This document shows, piece after piece, positions 16,487 to 27,101 of a stretch of DNA of 64,000 bases. Both the position numbers and the translations under genes were made by a program. This DNA is from Chitinophagaceae bacterium (GTDB lineage: Bacteria; Bacteroidota; Bacteroidia; Chitinophagales; Chitinophagaceae). The DNA lies in NCBI GenBank assembly GCA_016710745.1, contig JADJVB010000010.1, forward strand, positions 930,001 to 994,000. The letters run 5' to 3'. Under the pieces are notes generated by a model that saw only the letters and a program-made list of their open reading frames with translations, searched no databases and had not been told where the DNA came from. Each line of letters opens with the position of its first letter. The first letter of the stretch is position 1.

Positions 16487-19400
16487 ATGAATAAGATCCT
16501 TACGCTGTTAATGGCCATTTTTTGCATTGCCATTAACGTAACTACCCAAGCACAAACAACCGGTACTGTTTTTCGTGACTATAATGGAAATGGAACCCGT
16601 CAAACTACTGCACCTGATCTTGAACCCCTTGTAGCTGGTATTATTGTAAATGCATACAACAGTGCAGATGTGCTGGTAGCCTCTTACACTACTACTTCGG
16701 CTGCAGCACCCAACTTCAGTATTCCACTTACCGGAAGTGCCTATAATGGTACACCGGGTTCTAATACCGGTTCGGTAAATACAGGAGTTGCAGTACGGCT
16801 GGAATTCATCATTCCTGCATCAGGAGTTTGCGGCCTTAATCCCAATATTGATTACAGCACCGGAAACGGTTCTACAGTGGGTTCCTCTGTTCGTTTTATC
16901 AGTGGAGGAGCCACTACAGTTAACTATGCCGTTCATAATCCTGCAGATTTTAAAGGTGCTACTACCAATCCGCTTACATTTACAACCCGTTTTTCTAATG
17001 GCGATCCAAATGCAGCCGGCCCGGGTGCCGTAGATGGTTTCCTCGGATTTCCTTATAACAATACAGGAACTACTGCACCAAGCAGAACATTTGCTTCTTC
17101 TAATATGGGATCTATATGGGGCCTTGCATATAGCAGGGTGGCAGACAGGATGTTTGCAGCAGCTTATGTAAAAAGACATTGGGGATTAAAAGGAAGCACT
17201 GGGCAGATTTTCAGCATTACAAACCTGGCCTCAGGAACAATGACTTCAACTGCTTTTTTTGATTTTGATAACGGTATTGATGGCATTGCCGGTAATGCGG
17301 ATGATATTCCAACCAGGTATAATGGCAGCCAGGGTGCGATTACCTATGGAACTGCCGCGCATTATTCTATTTCAGGAACCGCTCCTACACATACCATTAC
17401 ATATAATGTTTCTACAATAGACCCTATAAGTAATTTGCCTGCGGGTATAGGAGTAGTAGGTACCAATGCACAAAGAGCTTTACCCACTAATACATCTAAT
17501 ACAAGTAACGACCCTGCAGCATTTGGCCAGGTTGGTCGGGTAGGTTTGGGTGATATTGAAATTAGTGATGACGGGCTTTTCTTATACGTTGTAAATCTTT
17601 ACGACAGAAAATTATACCGTTTAACATTAAATAGTGCTACGAACCCTACAGCAGTTACTGCTGTAACAAGTTATTCTTTACCAACACCACCAGCCCGTAG
17701 TAGTAAAGGAGGTGGTTTTGCTACTACTTACGCTGCCTCAAATACAAATTTTTATACTGGTGTTGCAGGTGGTGGTTATCAACGTCCATTTGGTCTTAAA
17801 TTCTGGAGAGGAAAAGTATATGTAGGTGCTGTCACTACAGGTGAAACCGGCGGAACGTCAACGAAAGATAATAATACCGGCAATCCTGAATATACTGATT
17901 TATGGGCCTATGTTTGGGAGTTTGATGCAGCTACTGCAGCTTTTAATACCAGCCCGCTTTTACAGGAGCCACAAAATTTTAATAGGGGTATCAATGGTGA
18001 TGGCAAAGATGAAACATGGAAACCCTGGACCAACACATTACAGGGTCATGTAACTACCGGATCCCAACCTGCCGATTCAAGATATTATTATTATGCACAA
18101 CCGATGCTTACCGGTATAGAATTTGATAACGACGGAAGTATGATCCTCGGTTTCAGAGACCGTTTCGGAGATCAAACCGGCTATGACCAGCCCCCATTGT
18201 CAGGACCTGGTACAGGGTTTAATGGTGCACTTTCACTAGCTATTGATGGAATTACAACCGGAGATATTCTCCGTGCATATAGAAATCCTGCAGGATGTGG
18301 TTTTGTTATGGAAACCAATGCTACAGCAGGAGGCATTACTACAACAGGGGCAGGTAACAGTCAGGGACCATCTAATTATTCTGGAGCAAATGGAGAGTTC
18401 TATTACCAGGATGGCCTTGAAAGATATAACGGAGGAGCAGGTGAAGGAACTAACTGGCATTTCAATACCGGGGAAGGAGCTTTGGCTCTACTTCCGGGTG
18501 ATGACAAAGTAGCCAGTACATGTATAGATCCTTTGGCTACATGGACAAATGGTGTAAGTAAAATGAGCAATGTAAATGGTAGTAACCCTTCAGATTATCA
18601 ACTATTTGGAGCACTAAGTAGAGTACAATTAGGTAAATCAGCTGCACTGGGTGATTTAGAATTGCTACTTCCTAATCCACCAATTGAAATAGGAAATCGT
18701 ATCTGGAATGATGCAGATGGGGATGGCATACAGGAACCCGGTGAAGCGGGTATTGCCGGTGTTACGTTACAATTGGTTGATGCCGCAGGAAATCCGGTAG
18801 ACAGTGACCCGGGTACAGCAGGCGTACAAGCCACTTTTGTAACAACAGATGCAACAGGCAACTGGTATATTACTTCGGCAACTGGTACCGATGCAACAGG
18901 AATAAACTTTGGGGTAGCATTATTACCCAATACCCAATACAGGCTTAGATTGGCTACGGGCGCAGGAGATGATTGGGACCCTACACTTAATGGAGGGCAG
19001 GGAGGCCCCAGGGCCGGGCAACAATTGGTGGGCTTAGGTTTAAGCAAAACCAATAAAATTGGTAATGGAGCAGCTGATTTAAGTGATAATGATGCAGCCA
19101 TGGTTGGGGCCATACCGGAAGTAACAATAACAACTGGTGGCTACGGGCAAAATAACCATTCTATTGATTTTGGATTTAAAGCCCTGGCTTCTCTCGGCGA
19201 TAAAGTATGGCGTGATGACAACCAAAACGGCATACAGGATTCCGGTGAGCCGGGTATTTCTGGCATCACAGTTACCCTGTTTAATAATTCGGGCACCGTA
19301 ATAGGAAATATGGTAACTGATGCTTACGGTATTTACCTGTTTGATAATTTAGCAGCGGGTACCTACCAGGTTAGTTTTACCGCTCCGCCAAATTATTATT

Positions 19401-22400
19401 TTACCACTCAAACCAATAATAACGACAACACAACTTTAACCGGTGGAAGCACGGGAGCAAATGGCAGCGATGTTAATGCAACTACCGGCAGATCTGCCAA
19501 CATCGTTTTAACCAATGGCGAAAACGAAAGAAATATTGATGCAGGATTAATTTTCAGTCAGCCAACAACCAACAGCATAGGCGATAGGGTTTGGCTCGAC
19601 AGTGATGGCAATGGCAATCAAAACGGCATCGAAACAGGCATAAGTGGCGTTACCGTTACTTTATTTGCTGCAGATGGCGTAACCATAGTTGCCACCACAG
19701 TAACCGATGCAAACGGCAATTATATCTTTACCGGTTTACCTGCAGGTACCAATTATATTGTTGGCGTAACATTGCCTGTTGGATTAACTTATACAACCAG
19801 TTCGGGCACAACAGCCGGTAATGCAACCATCAACAGCGATGTAAGTGCTACCACCGGTAAATCAGCAATAGTTAACACAGGTGTTGCCGGTAACCAGATA
19901 ACGGGTATTGATGCCGGTTTAATTTTAACCAATTCGGCCACAGCTAGTTTGGGTGATAAAGTATGGATTGATTTACCGGGCGGAACGGCCAATGTGCAGG
20001 ATGCCGGCGAACCCGGTTTACCCGGCGTTACGGTTAATCTTTATCAGGATGCAAATGGCGACGGCGTCATCAACGGAGCTGAAGCCACCGTGCCTTACCG
20101 CACAGCAGTAACCAATGCTTTTGGATATTATATCTTTAATGATCTGCCGGCTGTTGCGGTATCCGGAACTAAATACCAGGTTGCTTTTGTGTTGCCTGTT
20201 GGCTATAGTTTCGTTGCCATAAACACAGGAACCAATCAGTATACTGATAGCGATGCCGATATAGCAACCGGCCTTACCCGGGTTTACCGGATTCAACAGG
20301 GTCAGCGTAATCCTTCGGTTGATGCGGGTGTAACACAAAACAGTCCGGCCGGCACTGCCCGGATAGGCGACCGCGTTTGGTTCGATGCAAATAACGATGG
20401 CACCCAAAATGCAGGCGAACCGGATGTGGCAGGCGTAACCGTTACTTTGTATAATGCAGCCGGAACGGCCATCGCCACCACAGCAACCAATTCTGATGGA
20501 CTTTATCAATTTGTAAATCTGGCCGCAGGCACCTACAGTGTTGGTTTTAGCAACCTCCCTGCCGGTTATAGTTTTACCGGTTCAACAGGTACAACCAGTG
20601 CCACCGGTACAACCAACAGCGATGTTAATCCCGGCACTGGCCGAACAGCAGCTTTTGTTATTACTGCCGGACAAAGTTTACTTGGTTTAGACGCCGGTTT
20701 AACCGCAGGCGTAGCCAGCGGCCTGGGCAGTATGGGAAATAAAATTTGGTACGATCTGCCCGCAGGTGTAACCGGCGTTCAGGACGCGGGCGAACTGGGA
20801 GCGCAGGGAGTTACCGTAACCTTACTGGATGCGGGCCTTGATGGTATTGTGGGCAACGTCGATGACGGCGCAAGTCGCACCACAACCTCCAATGCTCTGG
20901 GCGAGTATATATTTACAGGTTTGCCGGCCGGTAATTATGCAGTGCAATTCAGCAACCTGCCAGCGGGCTACGCAGTAACAACTCAAAATGCAGTGGCCGA
21001 TCAAACAGCAGATAGCGATGGCGGTCCGGTTGGTACCGGAGGTGCCCCAGTAGGAGCGTCACGTACTAAAGTGTATAACCTGAGTACAGGTGAAGATAAT
21101 ATGACAGCAGACCTGGGTTTAATTCCGCCAGCTAACACAAATACGTTGGGTAACTATGTTTGGTTTGATAGAAATAATAATGGTATCCAGGATCTAACAG
21201 AGAACGGCGTAGCTGGTATCATGGTAACACTTTATAACAATGCAGGTACCGCCATTGCCTATACCACAACCAATGTGGATGGTGAATACCTGTTTACCGG
21301 CCTGGCCGACGGAAATTACAGCACCGGATTCAGCAATCTGCCGGCAGGTTTCAGCTTCACAACTGCATCGCTTACCAATACAGCCAATGGCAGTGATGCC
21401 GACCTGGCTAATGGAAGAACGGTAAATGTGACCTTGAATGCCGGAAACCGTAACGACCGCAGCCTGGATGCAGGATTGGTCAGCAACAGGGCCGCACTTG
21501 GTAATTTTGTTTGGATGGATACCGATGGCAATGGTATTCAGAATGGCAGCGAGCCGGGTATTACAGGCGTAACGGTAACCCTGTACAGGCCAGGTTTTGG
21601 CCTGGATGGTATTGGCGGAAATGCCGACGATGCGTTACCGGTAGCCAGTATGATTACCGATCAAAACGGTCAATATTTATTTGAGAATTTACTGCCCGGT
21701 ACTTACCAGGTGGCCTTTACAACCATACCTTCGGGTACCCATTTCACTTTGTTGGATGCTGGAGGTAACGACAACCTGGACAGCGATGTAAATCCTTCAA
21801 CGGGCTTAACCGGAAATGTGGTTTTAGCAGCCGGAGATATCAATTTAACAGTAGATGCAGGGTTATACATCCCCCGTGCCGTAATCGGCAACTATGTTTG
21901 GGCCGATGGAAATGGAAATGGCATTCAGGATGCAAATGAGCCAGGCATAGGTGGTGTGTTAATTACTTTGTTTGATGGCTTTGGCAACCCGGTTTCAGCA
22001 GTCGTTACCGATGGTGCCGGCGGTTACCTGTTTCCAAACGTTGCACCGGGTAATTACTCCATGGTGTTTTCAAATCTGCCAACGGGTGTTACCTTTACGA
22101 TTCCTAATGCCGGGGGTAATGTCAATTTCGACAGCGACGTAATAGGTAGTTCCATTACGGGTATCGTAGTAACTACAACCACGGTAAATCTTACTTTTGA
22201 TGCCGGCGTGTTGAATGCTTCCACTTTGCTTATCCAGGTTGATTTTACAGCCGTTAAGAAAAATGAAACAGCCGAGTTAAACTGGATGGTGAGTGGTACT
22301 GCCAATGAAGCCAAAGAATTTATCATTGAACGATCAGCCAATGGAATTAACTATTTACCGATCATAAGCCAGTTGGCTGATAACAGGTCGGTTTATCAAA

Positions 22401-22759
22401 AAATAGATTTGCAGCCACTCGCAGGCGTTAATTATTACCGGTTAAAAACAGTGAAGCTTACCGGCGAAATTAAATATAGTGAGGTACGTGTATTGGTTTT
22501 CAATAACAAAACCGGGGTTTCTGTTTTTCCAAACCCGGCTACTGAGGTACTTAATATCAAATTGGCCGACAGTTGGTATGGAAAACCAGCTACGTTCGAC
22601 CTCATAAACCAGGCGGGACAAATCGTTACATCCAAAACAGTAAATCAAGCCAGCCAGGTAGAAAGGATCGACGTAAGTCATCTGGCACCGGGAATTTACC
22701 TTTTACGGATTCAAAATGACTATGGAAAGGCTGAGTCATTTAAAGTGAAAGTGAAATAA
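16487..22759 (+). CDS. Giant cell-surface protein with nine SdrD-B-like repeats and T9SS sorting domain
   Basis: 2090 residues. A signal peptide (1-23, ending TQAQ) is followed by a large N-terminal region (to about 720) with propeller-like segments such as GDIEISDDGLFLYVVNLYD. Nine SdrD-B (Cna-B-like) repeats begin near residues 735, 903, 1031, 1154, 1293, 1415, 1554, 1671 and 1799. Each opens with the pattern [LIM]G[ND]xVWxDxxxxGxQ, followed by GVTVTLY and a GxYxFxxLxxGxY segment. The Asp/Asn-rich loops suggest calcium binding. The C-terminus (VFPNPATEVLNIKL to FKVKVK) is a type A T9SS sorting domain. Likely a stalk or adhesin on the cell surface. Confidence 0.92.
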   Translation: MNKILTLLMAIFCIAINVTTQAQTTGTVFRDYNGNGTRQTTAPDLEPLVAGIIVNAYNSADVLVASYTTTSAAAPNFSIPLTGSAYNGTPGSNTGSVNTGVAVRLEFIIPASGVCGLNPNIDYSTGNGSTVGSSVRFISGGATTVNYAVHNPADFKGATTNPLTFTTRFSNGDPNAAGPGAVDGFLGFPYNNTGTTAPSRTFASSNMGSIWGLAYSRVADRMFAAAYVKRHWGLKGSTGQIFSITNLASGTMTSTAFFDFDNGIDGIAGNADDIPTRYNGSQGAITYGTAAHYSISGTAPTHTITYNVSTIDPISNLPAGIGVVGTNAQRALPTNTSNTSNDPAAFGQVGRVGLGDIEISDDGLFLYVVNLYDRKLYRLTLNSATNPTAVTAVTSYSLPTPPARSSKGGGFATTYAASNTNFYTGVAGGGYQRPFGLKFWRGKVYVGAVTTGETGGTSTKDNNTGNPEYTDLWAYVWEFDAATAAFNTSPLLQEPQNFNRGINGDGKDETWKPWTNTLQGHVTTGSQPADSRYYYYAQPMLTGIEFDNDGSMILGFRDRFGDQTGYDQPPLSGPGTGFNGALSLAIDGITTGDILRAYRNPAGCGFVMETNATAGGITTTGAGNSQGPSNYSGANGEFYYQDGLERYNGGAGEGTNWHFNTGEGALALLPGDDKVASTCIDPLATWTNGVSKMSNVNGSNPSDYQLFGALSRVQLGKSAALGDLELLLPNPPIEIGNRIWNDADGDGIQEPGEAGIAGVTLQLVDAAGNPVDSDPGTAGVQATFVTTDATGNWYITSATGTDATGINFGVALLPNTQYRLRLATGAGDDWDPTLNGGQGGPRAGQQLVGLGLSKTNKIGNGAADLSDNDAAMVGAIPEVTITTGGYGQNNHSIDFGFKALASLGDKVWRDDNQNGIQDSGEPGISGITVTLFNNSGTVIGNMVTDAYGIYLFDNLAAGTYQVSFTAPPNYYFTTQTNNNDNTTLTGGSTGANGSDVNATTGRSANIVLTNGENERNIDAGLIFSQPTTNSIGDRVWLDSDGNGNQNGIETGISGVTVTLFAADGVTIVATTVTDANGNYIFTGLPAGTNYIVGVTLPVGLTYTTSSGTTAGNATINSDVSATTGKSAIVNTGVAGNQITGIDAGLILTNSATASLGDKVWIDLPGGTANVQDAGEPGLPGVTVNLYQDANGDGVINGAEATVPYRTAVTNAFGYYIFNDLPAVAVSGTKYQVAFVLPVGYSFVAINTGTNQYTDSDADIATGLTRVYRIQQGQRNPSVDAGVTQNSPAGTARIGDRVWFDANNDGTQNAGEPDVAGVTVTLYNAAGTAIATTATNSDGLYQFVNLAAGTYSVGFSNLPAGYSFTGSTGTTSATGTTNSDVNPGTGRTAAFVITAGQSLLGLDAGLTAGVASGLGSMGNKIWYDLPAGVTGVQDAGELGAQGVTVTLLDAGLDGIVGNVDDGASRTTTSNALGEYIFTGLPAGNYAVQFSNLPAGYAVTTQNAVADQTADSDGGPVGTGGAPVGASRTKVYNLSTGEDNMTADLGLIPPANTNTLGNYVWFDRNNNGIQDLTENGVAGIMVTLYNNAGTAIAYTTTNVDGEYLFTGLADGNYSTGFSNLPAGFSFTTASLTNTANGSDADLANGRTVNVTLNAGNRNDRSLDAGLVSNRAALGNFVWMDTDGNGIQNGSEPGITGVTVTLYRPGFGLDGIGGNADDALPVASMITDQNGQYLFENLLPGTYQVAFTTIPSGTHFTLLDAGGNDNLDSDVNPSTGLTGNVVLAAGDINLTVDAGLYIPRAVIGNYVWADGNGNGIQDANEPGIGGVLITLFDGFGNPVSAVVTDGAGGYLFPNVAPGNYSMVFSNLPTGVTFTIPNAGGNVNFDSDVIGSSITGIVVTTTTVNLTFDAGVLNASTLLIQVDFTAVKKNETAELNWMVSGTANEAKEFIIERSANGINYLPIISQLADNRSVYQKIDLQPLAGVNYYRLKTVKLTGEIKYSEVRVLVFNNKTGVSVFPNPATEVLNIKLADSWYGKPATFDLINQAGQIVTSKTVNQASQVERIDVSHLAPGIYLLRIQNDYGKAESFKVKVK

Positions 22760-22784
22760 TACAATTTTATCTGAAAATAGAATC

Positions 22785-22816
22785 AACCACCCTGCAAATG
22801 GCAGGGTGGTTTTTTT
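22785..22816 (+). terminator. Rho-independent terminator after the SdrD-type gene
   Basis: Perfect 11-bp stem AACCACCCTGC/GCAGGGTGGTT followed by a T-run, 26 bases after the stop codon. Confidence 0.9.
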
Positions 22817-22932
22817 GTTAGGGAACCCTAAATAAGGCGCAATGGATGATTTTCAGTTTCGGATATTGCCGAAATGTCATTAAAAATAAACTGGCGTTTT
22901 TTTTGTAAATTAAAGTCAATAAATAAATTACT

Positions 22933-23628
22933 ATGACTTTAGGAATAATGATGGTGTCGCTGATTTTTATGGGTATTGGTATGCTGGTGCAGTTTCGCCT
23001 TAAAAGCAAATTTGCCGAATATAGCAAAGTGCCTACCAGCAGTGGTTTAAGTGGAAAACAGATCGCCGAAAAAATGTTGAAGGATAACGGCATATACGAT
23101 GTTAACGTGGTTTCGGTTGATGGCTTTTTGTCGGACCATTACAACCCGGTTAATAAAACGGTTAATCTCAGTCCGGATGTTTATGCCGGCACCAACGTGT
23201 CTGCTGCTGCGGTGGCAGCACATGAATGCGGCCATGCGTTACAACACGCGACCGCCTATTCGATGCTGATGCTGAGAAGCAAACTGGTGCCCGCTGTAAA
23301 AGTGAGCAGTACTTTATCGCAGTGGATCATCATTGTGGGATTGGGCATGCTCGGTTTTGGCGGCGGTAACCCAACTATATTACTGGTTGGTATTATTTTA
23401 TTTGCAGTAACCACGCTTTTTACTTTGGTAACACTACCGGTTGAATTTGATGCCTCGGCGAGGGCTTTAAAATGGCTTGATGGAGCGCAAATCACATCCA
23501 ATACAGAACAAACAAAGGCCAAAGATGCCCTAAAATGGGCGGCACTAACCTATGTAGTGGCCGTATTGGCTTCAATCGCTATGCTGGTTCAGTATATACT
23601 TATTTATCAATCCCGAAGCAGGGATTAA
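22933..23628 (+). CDS. Neutral zinc metallopeptidase, YugP type (Zn_peptidase_2)
   Basis: 231-residue membrane protein. Residues 1-18 form a first membrane segment. HECGH within AAHECGHALQHA (about residue 97) is the HExxH-like zinc site of this family. Two further hydrophobic spans lie near 135-170 and 200-222. The family motif LPVEFDASARAL(K)WL precedes the last span. Members are integral membrane proteases of unknown substrate. It appears to be a single-gene unit. Confidence 0.88.
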   Translation: MTLGIMMVSLIFMGIGMLVQFRLKSKFAEYSKVPTSSGLSGKQIAEKMLKDNGIYDVNVVSVDGFLSDHYNPVNKTVNLSPDVYAGTNVSAAAVAAHECGHALQHATAYSMLMLRSKLVPAVKVSSTLSQWIIIVGLGMLGFGGGNPTILLVGIILFAVTTLFTLVTLPVEFDASARALKWLDGAQITSNTEQTKAKDALKWAALTYVVAVLASIAMLVQYILIYQSRSRD

Positions 23629-23676
23629 TGGCGCCGTCTTTCTCAAAAATAGCCCGCCGCCGAAAAGCGCAGTTTC

Positions 23677-23696
23677 AACCCCGAAAAACAGGGGTT
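23677..23696. other. Small hairpin (AACCCC/GGGGTT)
   Basis: A six-base stem with an eight-base loop lies about 50 bases after the peptidase stop. No T-run follows, so termination is only possible. Confidence 0.3.
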
Positions 23697-23848
23697 TATC
23701 GATAATAACAGGCATTTTGTCAATTAAAGATTCTCTTTGTATATGTAGTAGTCCTTATTTTTCGATCTATTGGCTAATACATCTGATGTAGCCGCCCATA
23801 CCCTTTCGTTTGTAATGCGTATTTTTATTTTGTATTAACCATGCTGTA

Positions 23849-24544
23849 ATGAACAAAGTTTTAATTGTTGACGATAACAAAGTGATCAGGCTGATGCTGA
23901 GTGAAATGCTCAAAAAGATCGATGATGTGGAAATTGTTGGCGAATGTGAATCGGCCATTGAAGCCAGATCCTTTTTGAGCAAAAACGAAGTGGATATTTT
24001 ATTGCTGGATGTTGAAATGCCCGGCATGACGGGGTTGGAATTACTGAAACTATTACCGGTGAAACCGGCAACCATCCTGATCACCGCAAAAACCGGTTAT
24101 GCCATCGAGGCTTTTGAACTGAATGTGATCGATTACCTGGTAAAGCCCATTTCTATTGCCCGGGTAATGCTGGCCATTGAAAAAGCGAAAGAATTGCTGA
24201 CCATGAAAAATGCACAGCTCAATGAAGTTAACACCGATCAGATATTTATACGAGACAATAAAGTAATTCGAAAAATTTTATTGAAAGATATTTTTTGGCT
24301 GGAAGCGAAGGGTGATTACGTAAAGATAAAAACGGCTGAATCGCAGTACATCATTCATTCCACCCTTAAAAATATGGAAGAAAAATTGCCGGCTTCCGAA
24401 TTTGTGCGCATACACCGGGGATACCTGATCCCGGTTTCCAAGATCGATTATATTGAAGACGGCGTTGCTTTTATCATGGCTACACCTTTGCCTGTTTCGG
24501 AAACCTACAAAAACGATTTACTAAAAAAACTGCAGCTGATCTAA
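23849..24544 (+). CDS. LytTR-family response regulator
   Basis: 231 residues. An N-terminal receiver domain (1-120) has the acidic pair DD at 8-9, the phospho-acceptor Asp54 in LLLDVEMPG, and the conserved KP near 108. A C-terminal LytTR DNA-binding domain (about 132-230) includes FWLEAKGDYVKI and FVRIHRGYLIPVSKID. It is directly followed by a hybrid histidine kinase (8 bases to its ATG), so the two very probably form one signalling operon. Confidence 0.93.
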   Translation: MNKVLIVDDNKVIRLMLSEMLKKIDDVEIVGECESAIEARSFLSKNEVDILLLDVEMPGMTGLELLKLLPVKPATILITAKTGYAIEAFELNVIDYLVKPISIARVMLAIEKAKELLTMKNAQLNEVNTDQIFIRDNKVIRKILLKDIFWLEAKGDYVKIKTAESQYIIHSTLKNMEEKLPASEFVRIHRGYLIPVSKIDYIEDGVAFIMATPLPVSETYKNDLLKKLQLI

Positions 24545-24552
24545 GATTGAAC

Positions 24553-26715
24553 ATGAAAATAAGGGCGGGATATTATATCTGGATATTGTCGTTGGCAGTC
24601 GTGCTGATGCTGCTGATATTGGCCGGGCAGGTATTTACCATAAAAAATATAAACGGGTTAAAAACCGGAAACCGCGAAGCTGCTGTTACGTTCACCATCA
24701 ACAACAAATTACAGGAAATTGCGAACACGGCCGCCGTATTGGAAACACGTTTAATTAAAGGGAACCCTGGTAAAAATAGTATCGAAGCCATCAGGGATTC
24801 CTTAACCACGATAGGGTATAATGCATCGGTGCTGGAGAAACTGAATGTGGACACGACAACCCGTAATAATTTCATCAAACTCAATGCGCAGATCGGCAGG
24901 CAGGTAGCCATCAGTTTTAAATTGCTCGATGCCATTGAATCGGGGAATACCGATATGAAAAAAGCGTATGCTGATTCTTTGTCAGCGCTGAATATCAGTG
25001 AAAATATTTATCAAACGGCCATAAATATTGAAGATGGGCTGGCGCTTAAATTGAAAGGTACTTTTGATAACAATACCGTTGCTTCACAAAAAATAGCCAC
25101 CCTAAATAAAATATTTGCCCTCATAGCCATTGCTGCCATCCTGATACTGGGAACCATCATCATAAGCAGGCACAGGCGCCAGGTAAGCCTGATCAAAGCG
25201 CTCGAAAAAGCGAATGCCGAGGTAAAAAAATCGGCGCTGATCAAGGAGCAGTTTTTGGCCAACATGAGTCATGAAATACGTACGCCGTTAAATGCAATAA
25301 AAGGATTCAGCCGCCTGATGCAACAAACCGAACTAAATGAAGAGCAGCTGAAGTTTTCCGACATTATCGAAAATTCCAGCAATAACCTGTTGCATCTGGT
25401 AAACGATATACTGGATATTGCCAAAATTGAAGCGGGCGGCATGATCGTTGACAGCAAGGAGTTTGATCTTAAACGAATGTTGCAAACGCTCGAGTACATG
25501 TTTATGAATACGGCAAAGGAAAAGCAACTCGATTTTTCCTGGCAACTTGAAGCTGACGTGCCACAGCATGTGCAGGGGGATCCCGACCGCATTTACCAGA
25601 TCTTAATTAACCTGGTCAGTAATGCGTTTAAATTTACAAAAAAGGGTTTTGTGCAGGTTGCCGTTTCAAAGATATCAGAAAATGAAAATGAAATCATGCT
25701 TGAGTTCAAAGTCACCGATTCGGGCAGCGGCATACCGGCAGAAAAGCAGGCATTGATCTTTGAAAGATTTCATCAGATCCGCTATCCGGATGAAAATATT
25801 CAAAAAGGTACCGGGCTTGGCCTGGCCATAGTAAAAGACCTGTGCCATTTGCTCGGCGGTTCTGTATCGGTAAAAAGTACTGAAACACAAGGTTCGGCGT
25901 TTACCCTGATGCTGCCTTTTTCGAAAAAAGTGATTATACCAGATGATGGAAGCCCTGAAACTTTTGTGGCTTCGCCGGTTGAATTTTCCGGCGCCAGGGT
26001 ATTGGTAGCCGAAGACAATAAAGTAAATCAATTATTAATTACCCAGCTTTTAAAGCAGTATCATATTGAACCCCTGATCAAAGAAAATGGACTGGACATA
26101 CTCGAGGCATTGAAGACACAGGAATTTGATTTGATCCTCCTTGATATACAAATGCCCCTGTTAGATGGCTATAAAACCTGTGCAGCGATCAGGAAGATGG
26201 GCGTTGGAATACCCGTAGTGGCGATGACAGCCTATGTGATGGAAGCCGAAAAAGAAAAATGTAGATCGGCAGGTATGAATGGTTACCTGGCCAAACCGCT
26301 GGATGAAAATGAATTGAGAAAGATCCTGATAAAGTATCTCGACAGGTACGAGGTAAAGAAAAATATGGATGACGCCGGTGGTAGTAATGATTTTTTACTG
26401 GCTTTGGCAGGCGGTGATGAACAGATGGCCGGTCTTATCCTGCAGGAAGTAATTCAGGAATTGCCCGCAGAAATTGAAAAATTGAAAAATATACTCGATT
26501 CAAAAAATATAAAGGAACTGCCGGCTTTTTGTCACCATCTTATCAGCAGTATTTCACCGCTGGGTGTTGCCAGCGAAACCATGAAGAAAATTACGGCATT
26601 GCAGGGAACGATCGCCGAAAAGAAAGAAGTTTCACAGATACTTCAAAATGCGGAGCTGTTAAAACTTGACCTGGTGGAGGTATATAAAAATTTAACCGAT
26701 ATAAAACAAACCTGA
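24553..26715 (+). CDS. Hybrid sensor histidine kinase with receiver and HPt domains
   Basis: 720 residues from ATG 24553; a TTG two codons upstream is less likely. Order of domains: membrane helix (about 6-25), periplasmic helical sensor of CHASE3-like length (about 26-180), second membrane helix (about 186-206), HisKA with His240 in MSHEIRTPLNAI, HATPase with GTGLGLAIV, a receiver with Asp531 in LLDIQMP, and a C-terminal HPt domain with adjacent His661/His662 in CHHLIS. This permits an internal multistep phosphorelay, probably to the LytTR regulator upstream. The signal is unknown. Confidence 0.92.
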   Translation: MKIRAGYYIWILSLAVVLMLLILAGQVFTIKNINGLKTGNREAAVTFTINNKLQEIANTAAVLETRLIKGNPGKNSIEAIRDSLTTIGYNASVLEKLNVDTTTRNNFIKLNAQIGRQVAISFKLLDAIESGNTDMKKAYADSLSALNISENIYQTAINIEDGLALKLKGTFDNNTVASQKIATLNKIFALIAIAAILILGTIIISRHRRQVSLIKALEKANAEVKKSALIKEQFLANMSHEIRTPLNAIKGFSRLMQQTELNEEQLKFSDIIENSSNNLLHLVNDILDIAKIEAGGMIVDSKEFDLKRMLQTLEYMFMNTAKEKQLDFSWQLEADVPQHVQGDPDRIYQILINLVSNAFKFTKKGFVQVAVSKISENENEIMLEFKVTDSGSGIPAEKQALIFERFHQIRYPDENIQKGTGLGLAIVKDLCHLLGGSVSVKSTETQGSAFTLMLPFSKKVIIPDDGSPETFVASPVEFSGARVLVAEDNKVNQLLITQLLKQYHIEPLIKENGLDILEALKTQEFDLILLDIQMPLLDGYKTCAAIRKMGVGIPVVAMTAYVMEAEKEKCRSAGMNGYLAKPLDENELRKILIKYLDRYEVKKNMDDAGGSNDFLLALAGGDEQMAGLILQEVIQELPAEIEKLKNILDSKNIKELPAFCHHLISSISPLGVASETMKKITALQGTIAEKKEVSQILQNAELLKLDLVEVYKNLTDIKQT

Positions 26716-26770
26716 TATCAAAAAAGCATTATTATATGGTATACTTTGGGCAGCCGGATTTTCGGTTGCT

Positions 26771-27097
26771 GTGATCATTATTTTTTCGTGGAACCGGGAA
26801 GAAAAATTTGAAAATATATATATTTTTAATAATTTAGATGTAGCGGAAGGCAAAAACAAGGCAACTGACAAACTGGTAAATGACCTTTTGCTTTCGGCCA
26901 ACGAATTAAGTATATATGGAAAAAGTTCACTGATCGAATACAACAAGGATGATGTTCAACAAGCTAAATCGCTGATGGAAGAGATCAAAACCAACCCCGA
27001 TAAAGCCTATCAAACAATACTTAAGAATAAGTTGAAACATTTAAAAAAAGGACGGGCTTCTGGGTCCGATTTTAATGTGAAGCCCGTACCAAAATAA
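26771..27097 (+). CDS. Small membrane-anchored protein of unknown function (start uncertain)
   Basis: The frame from GTG 26771 gives 108 residues. The same frame is open further upstream and encodes KKALLYGILWAAGFSVAVII, a complete membrane helix, so the GTG start would cut the helix in half. No ATG, GTG or TTG is available upstream in frame. A missing base in the A-run at 26720-26725 would link it to yet another frame without supplying a start. The soluble part is helical and charged. It lies between the kinase and an OmpA-like lipoprotein and is probably part of their operon. Family not recognised. Confidence 0.55.
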   Translation: MIIIFSWNREEKFENIYIFNNLDVAEGKNKATDKLVNDLLLSANELSIYGKSSLIEYNKDDVQQAKSLMEEIKTNPDKAYQTILKNKLKHLKKGRASGSDFNVKPVPK

Positions 27098-27101
27098 AAA
27101 T

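Noticed and set aside
16788..21531. Numerous frames on both strands inside the SdrD-type gene
   Set aside because: They follow the periodicity of the repeats in shifted frames and lack starts and families of their own.
22818..23093. Minus-strand 91-codon frame at the start of the zinc peptidase gene
   Set aside because: It overlaps the peptidase N-terminus and the terminator of the preceding gene, and shows no recognisable family.
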